A stretch of DNA of 7,867 nucleotides from Sulfurospirillum arcachonense. GTDB lineage: Bacteria; Campylobacterota; Campylobacteria; Campylobacterales; Sulfurospirillaceae. The notes below the pieces were generated by a model. The model was not told the DNA's origin. It did not search any database and worked only from the letters and a program-made list of their open reading frames with translations. Both the position numbers and the translations under genes were made by a program. Numbering within the stretch: the stretch's first letter is position 1; the number at the start of each line of letters is the position of its first letter. This document shows positions 5,757 through 7,867 of this stretch, one piece after another. The stretch is from contig DQTM01000091.1 of the NCBI GenBank assembly GCA_015662785.1, positions 1-7,867 of the forward strand. The letters run 5' to 3'.

Positions 5757-6977
5757 ATGTCATTTGATAAATTCAATTTTTTAGAACCAATTAATAAAAT
5801 GTTACAAAAAAGTAACTTTACTACAGCAACGCCAATACAATCAAAAGTGATTCCACTAGTCTTAGAAAAAAAAGACATTATGGCAAGAGCACAGACGGGT
5901 AGTGGAAAAACTGCAAGTTTCGTTTTGCCTATCTTAGATATGCTTTTAAAAGATGAGCGAGAGGGAAAAGCAAAAATAAGAGTTTTAGTAGTGACTCCTA
6001 CAAGAGAGTTAACTCTGCAAGTAAGCGAAACATTTAAAGTCTTTAGTCCAAAAATGAAAGTAGTTAGTATCATAGGTGGAGAGAGTATAGGTGATCAACT
6101 CTACGACATTCAACAAGGGTGCGATATAGTTGTAGCTACTTCTGGTAGACTTCTTGACGTTATTAGTAAAAAACAGATGAATCTTTCAAAATTAGAGTTT
6201 TTTGTACTTGATGAAGCCGATAAAATGCTTGATCTTGGATTTTCTGAGGAGCTTGATACTCTATTAAAAGAGCTACCTTCAAAGCGTCAAAACTTACTTT
6301 TTTCAGCTACATACCCAGAAAAGATGCTACAAATTGCTTCTAAAATTACAACAAACCCAATAGAAGTTACGATTGAAGAAGAAAAACAGACTGTAGAGAA
6401 CATTAATCAACGAGCCATCAGTGTAAATCAAGAAAATAGAAGAGTACTTCTAAGAGAACTTTTAAAGACTAACAAATGGAAATTGGTTTTAGTTTTTATA
6501 GCAACCAAAAGAGCAGCCGATAACATTGCACAAAAGTTTAGAAAATACGGTTATGAAGCAGAGTCTTTTCATGGAAACCTAGAACAAGAAGAACGTAAAT
6601 ATACACTAGAAGACTTTAAAAATAGAAAAATAAACATACTTTTTGCCACTGACATTGCAGCACGTGGACTCGACATTGACGATATAGATTGCGTTGTTAA
6701 TTACGACCTACCTCGCTCACCAGCTGACTACATTCACCGTATAGGACGTACTGCACGTGCAGGTAAATCTGGAAATTCTATTAGTTTTGTAACACACGAA
6801 AATGCTGAGCACTTTAAACTCATAGAAAAACGATGTCAAATTTCTTTAGAAAAAGAGCAGATAAAAGGTTTTGAATTAACTGGGAATGCCCTAAGAAAAG
6901 AGAAAGGCAACGCTCCCGTAAAAGGAAAAAGAAAGAGTAAAAAAGACAAGTTAAGAGAAAAAGCTAATAACTCTTAA
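5757..6977 (+). CDS. rhlE: DEAD-box ATP-dependent RNA helicase, RhlE-like
   Basis: A 406-residue cytoplasmic RNA helicase with a complete two-RecA-domain core. Visible motifs are the Q motif (F3, then TPIQ 25-28), motif I AQTGSGKT (45-52), Ia PTREL (81-85), Ib TSGRL (128-132), II DEAD (152-155), III SAT (183-185), IV LVFIAT (245-250), V ATDIAARGLD (297-306) and VI HRIGRTARAG (327-336). A short basic tail, rich in lysine from about 375, ends the protein and probably contacts RNA. Such enzymes unwind short duplexes in ribosome assembly, mRNA decay or cold adaptation; the compact core plus basic tail fits RhlE better than the longer DeaD/CsdA, which has an extra RNA-binding domain. The ATG has AAGGA 5 bases upstream. 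Motif Ib has serine in place of the usual proline (TPGR), a tolerated change. The gene is alone on its strand, and its stop overlaps the stop of the convergent sixA. Confidence 0.93.
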   Translation: MSFDKFNFLEPINKMLQKSNFTTATPIQSKVIPLVLEKKDIMARAQTGSGKTASFVLPILDMLLKDEREGKAKIRVLVVTPTRELTLQVSETFKVFSPKMKVVSIIGGESIGDQLYDIQQGCDIVVATSGRLLDVISKKQMNLSKLEFFVLDEADKMLDLGFSEELDTLLKELPSKRQNLLFSATYPEKMLQIASKITTNPIEVTIEEEKQTVENINQRAISVNQENRRVLLRELLKTNKWKLVLVFIATKRAADNIAQKFRKYGYEAESFHGNLEQEERKYTLEDFKNRKINILFATDIAARGLDIDDIDCVVNYDLPRSPADYIHRIGRTARAGKSGNSISFVTHENAEHFKLIEKRCQISLEKEQIKGFELTGNALRKEKGNAPVKGKRKSKKDKLREKANNS

Positions 6978-7474
6978 TCTATATCATGCTTTTTAGGATA
7001 GTCAAAGAAGATTATTTTACCACTATCTTCTTCTATGTCCTTAAAACTTTTTACATCAAATTCAATGCAGACTATAGAACACGTTGGTATATTTGTTAAA
7101 ATTGCACCGCTTAGTCTTTCGCCTACTTCCGTTAATGTTGGATTATGTGCTACTATAAAAACTGTATTTAATTTATCATCAAGTGAATCTAAAAGGTATC
7201 TGTATGTTGTGTATGAACTATCATAAAGAGATTCATCATAAGTAATGTTATCCACACTATAGTTTATAGTTTCTGCTATGATTTTTGCTGATTTTTGTGC
7301 TCTTTTTGCTGGGCTTGAAAGGATTAAGTCTGGCTTTATACCAAACTCTTTAAGTCTATTTGCCATAAAAGGAAGGTCTTTTTTTCCTCTTTTATTTAGA
7401 GGTCTCTCAAAATCACTCATACCCTCTTCACTCCAACTTGATTTGGCATGTCTAATTAGATATAATTTTTTCAA
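6974..7474 (-). CDS. sixA: SixA-type phosphohistidine phosphatase
   Basis: A 166-residue histidine-phosphatase (phosphoglycerate mutase-like) protein of the small SixA group. The catalytic LIRHAKSSW has R8 and nucleophile H9. Further family features are RPLNKRG (24-30), SSPAKRA (53-59) with R58, the acidic E81, and the second histidine H110 in VAHNPTL. E. coli SixA removes phosphate from phosphohistidine on the ArcB HPt domain and has been linked to the nitrogen phosphotransferase system; no partner is encoded here, so the target is unknown. The start must be TTG: the frame has a TAA three codons upstream, and the next possible start would remove the catalytic histidine. GGAG (7487-7484) lies 9 bases before the TTG. 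The gene follows the small uncharacterised gene by 14 bp, so the two are probably co-transcribed. The stop overlaps the helicase stop through TTAA. Confidence 0.9.
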   Translation of the reverse strand: MKKLYLIRHAKSSWSEEGMSDFERPLNKRGKKDLPFMANRLKEFGIKPDLILSSPAKRAQKSAKIIAETINYSVDNITYDESLYDSSYTTYRYLLDSLDDKLNTVFIVAHNPTLTEVGERLSGAILTNIPTCSIVCIEFDVKSFKDIEEDSGKIIFFDYPKKHDID

Positions 7475-7483
7475 TACTTATTT

Positions 7484-7487
7484 CTCC
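7484..7487 (-). promoter_or_regulatory. Ribosome binding site for the TTG start of sixA
   Basis: GGAG on the minus strand lies 9 bases before the TTG at 7474-7472 and just after the stop codon of the preceding gene. It supports TTG as the real initiation codon, since no ATG or GTG exists between the upstream in-frame stop and the catalytic RHA motif. Confidence 0.6.
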
Positions 7488-7488
7488 G

Positions 7489-7749
7489 CTAAAAAATAAA
7501 ATTTTCTATCATCCAATTTCTTGCTAACCGTCTATTTGTCGCAAAAAATGGTAATTCATATTTGAGCATCATTTCAAGTTTTTTGATTAAGTACTCATCT
7601 TGGAGAGCAAGTTTATCACAAACTTCTTTCATCATAACTTGCATTTGTGTTTTAGAGTCTGTATCAAACGGAAGATTACCCTCTTCTTCAAAAAACTTTA
7701 CTGTATCTATCTTTTCATCTACTTCTTTATATTCAAATTGTATTTCCAT
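7489..7749 (-). CDS. Small uncharacterised protein upstream of sixA
   Basis: An 86-residue protein that I do not recognise. It is rich in glutamate, lysine and methionine, with no signal peptide or membrane segment, so it is probably cytoplasmic. The N-terminal third is acidic (E-Y-K-E-V-D-E-K); the middle (about residues 31-62, TQMQVMMKEV to MMLKYEL) looks helical; the end carries an aromatic/basic FFATNRRLARNWM. The ATG at 7749 begins one base after the stop (TAA, 7753-7751) of the gene in front, which suggests coupled translation. An alternative TTG at 7773 would add eight residues and has an AGGA at 10 bases, but would overlap the preceding gene by 23 bp. The close spacing to sixA and to the upstream gene argues that it is expressed. 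No function is proposed. Confidence 0.7.
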   Translation of the reverse strand: MEIQFEYKEVDEKIDTVKFFEEEGNLPFDTDSKTQMQVMMKEVCDKLALQDEYLIKKLEMMLKYELPFFATNRRLARNWMIENFIF

Positions 7750-7750
7750 A

Positions 7751-7867
7751 TTATTTGTTATTTTTTCGTTCAAGTATCTTTTGTCCTTTTTTGATTTGCA
7801 GCTTATAAATTGCTATTTCATCTTCTATTTCGACCTTTCTTTCATCTTCTAAATCACTATTTTTCAA
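7751..7867 (-). CDS. C-terminal end of a charged protein, cut by the window edge
   Basis: On the minus strand the frame is open from the right edge for 38 codons and ends at TAA (7753-7751). The peptide is strongly charged, with runs such as DLEDERKVEIEDE and KKGQKILERKNNK, a pattern like the end of an alpha-helical or coiled-coil protein. There is no internal ATG; a TTG falls exactly on the edge and may be coincidental. It sits one base before the ATG of the small gene that follows, as expected in an operon. The fragment is too short to identify, and a non-coding reading is possible. Confidence 0.45.
   Translation of the reverse strand: MKNSDLEDERKVEIEDEIAIYKLQIKKGQKILERKNNK

Noticed and set aside
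5707..5763. N-terminal extension of the yyaL product up to 5763
   Set aside because: It would overlap the helicase start, lacks a good ribosome site and would bury the signal peptide.
5753..6073. A 106-residue minus-strand open frame across the helicase start
   Set aside because: It is the reverse shadow of the helicase coding sequence, whose motifs are complete; no family signature or ribosome site is visible.
7562..7852. Plus-strand open frames of 96 and 64 residues at the right end
   Set aside because: They are phenylalanine- and serine-rich shadows of the lysine- and glutamate-rich minus-strand genes and have no independent support.

Overview
This is a 7.9 kb AT-rich stretch of a bacterial chromosome. 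The lysine-, isoleucine- and asparagine-rich proteins, TATAAT -10 boxes without a clear -35, short AAGG-type ribosome sites, and tight short operons on alternating strands all suggest a Campylobacterota (Epsilonproteobacteria) genome, possibly near Sulfurimonas or Arcobacter. That assignment is inferred from style, not from a marker gene.

Layout. (1) Bases 1-503 hold the decayed 3' end of a glycerol kinase gene (glpK). A clean C-terminal block of about 120 residues is in one frame, preceded by an in-frame stop and by faint kinase-like fragments in the other two frames. (2) Bases 504-659 are an AT-rich promoter region with repeated TATAAT boxes. (3) Bases 660-2570 (+) encode a tungsten/molybdenum-pterin aldehyde:ferredoxin oxidoreductase family protein with no electron-transfer partner beside it. 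(4) Bases 2588-5706 (-) form a three-gene operon, in transcription order: an exported YyaL/SSP411-like thioredoxin-fold protein, a GNAT N-acetyltransferase of the phosphinothricin-acetyltransferase type, and a HAD phosphatase of the phosphoglycolate phosphatase type. The first two are 12 bp apart and the last two overlap by ATGA. (5) Bases 5707-5756 are a compact divergent promoter region in which two face-to-face -10 boxes lie within each other's transcribed regions. (6) Bases 5757-6977 (+) encode an RhlE-like DEAD-box RNA helicase. (7) Bases 6974-7867 (-) are the end of another operon: the C-terminus of a charged protein cut by the window edge, a small uncharacterised protein, and a SixA-type phosphohistidine phosphatase with a TTG start. 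The helicase and sixA genes converge and share the palindrome TTAA for both stop codons.

Functionally, the HAD and GNAT proteins look like metabolite-level housekeeping enzymes, and the YyaL-like protein probably acts outside the cytoplasm. The helicase is a typical RNA-remodelling enzyme, and SixA points to phosphohistidine signalling with an unknown partner. The aldehyde oxidoreductase beside a dead glpK hints at past change in carbon metabolism at this site, but no pathway can be reconstructed. I saw no RNA genes, CRISPR arrays, insertion sequences or convincing intrinsic terminators, and no evidence of a wholly new system. The more unusual points are the Cx3Cx3C cluster spacing in the oxidoreductase, the signal peptide on the YyaL-like protein, the overlapping divergent promoters and the glpK decay.
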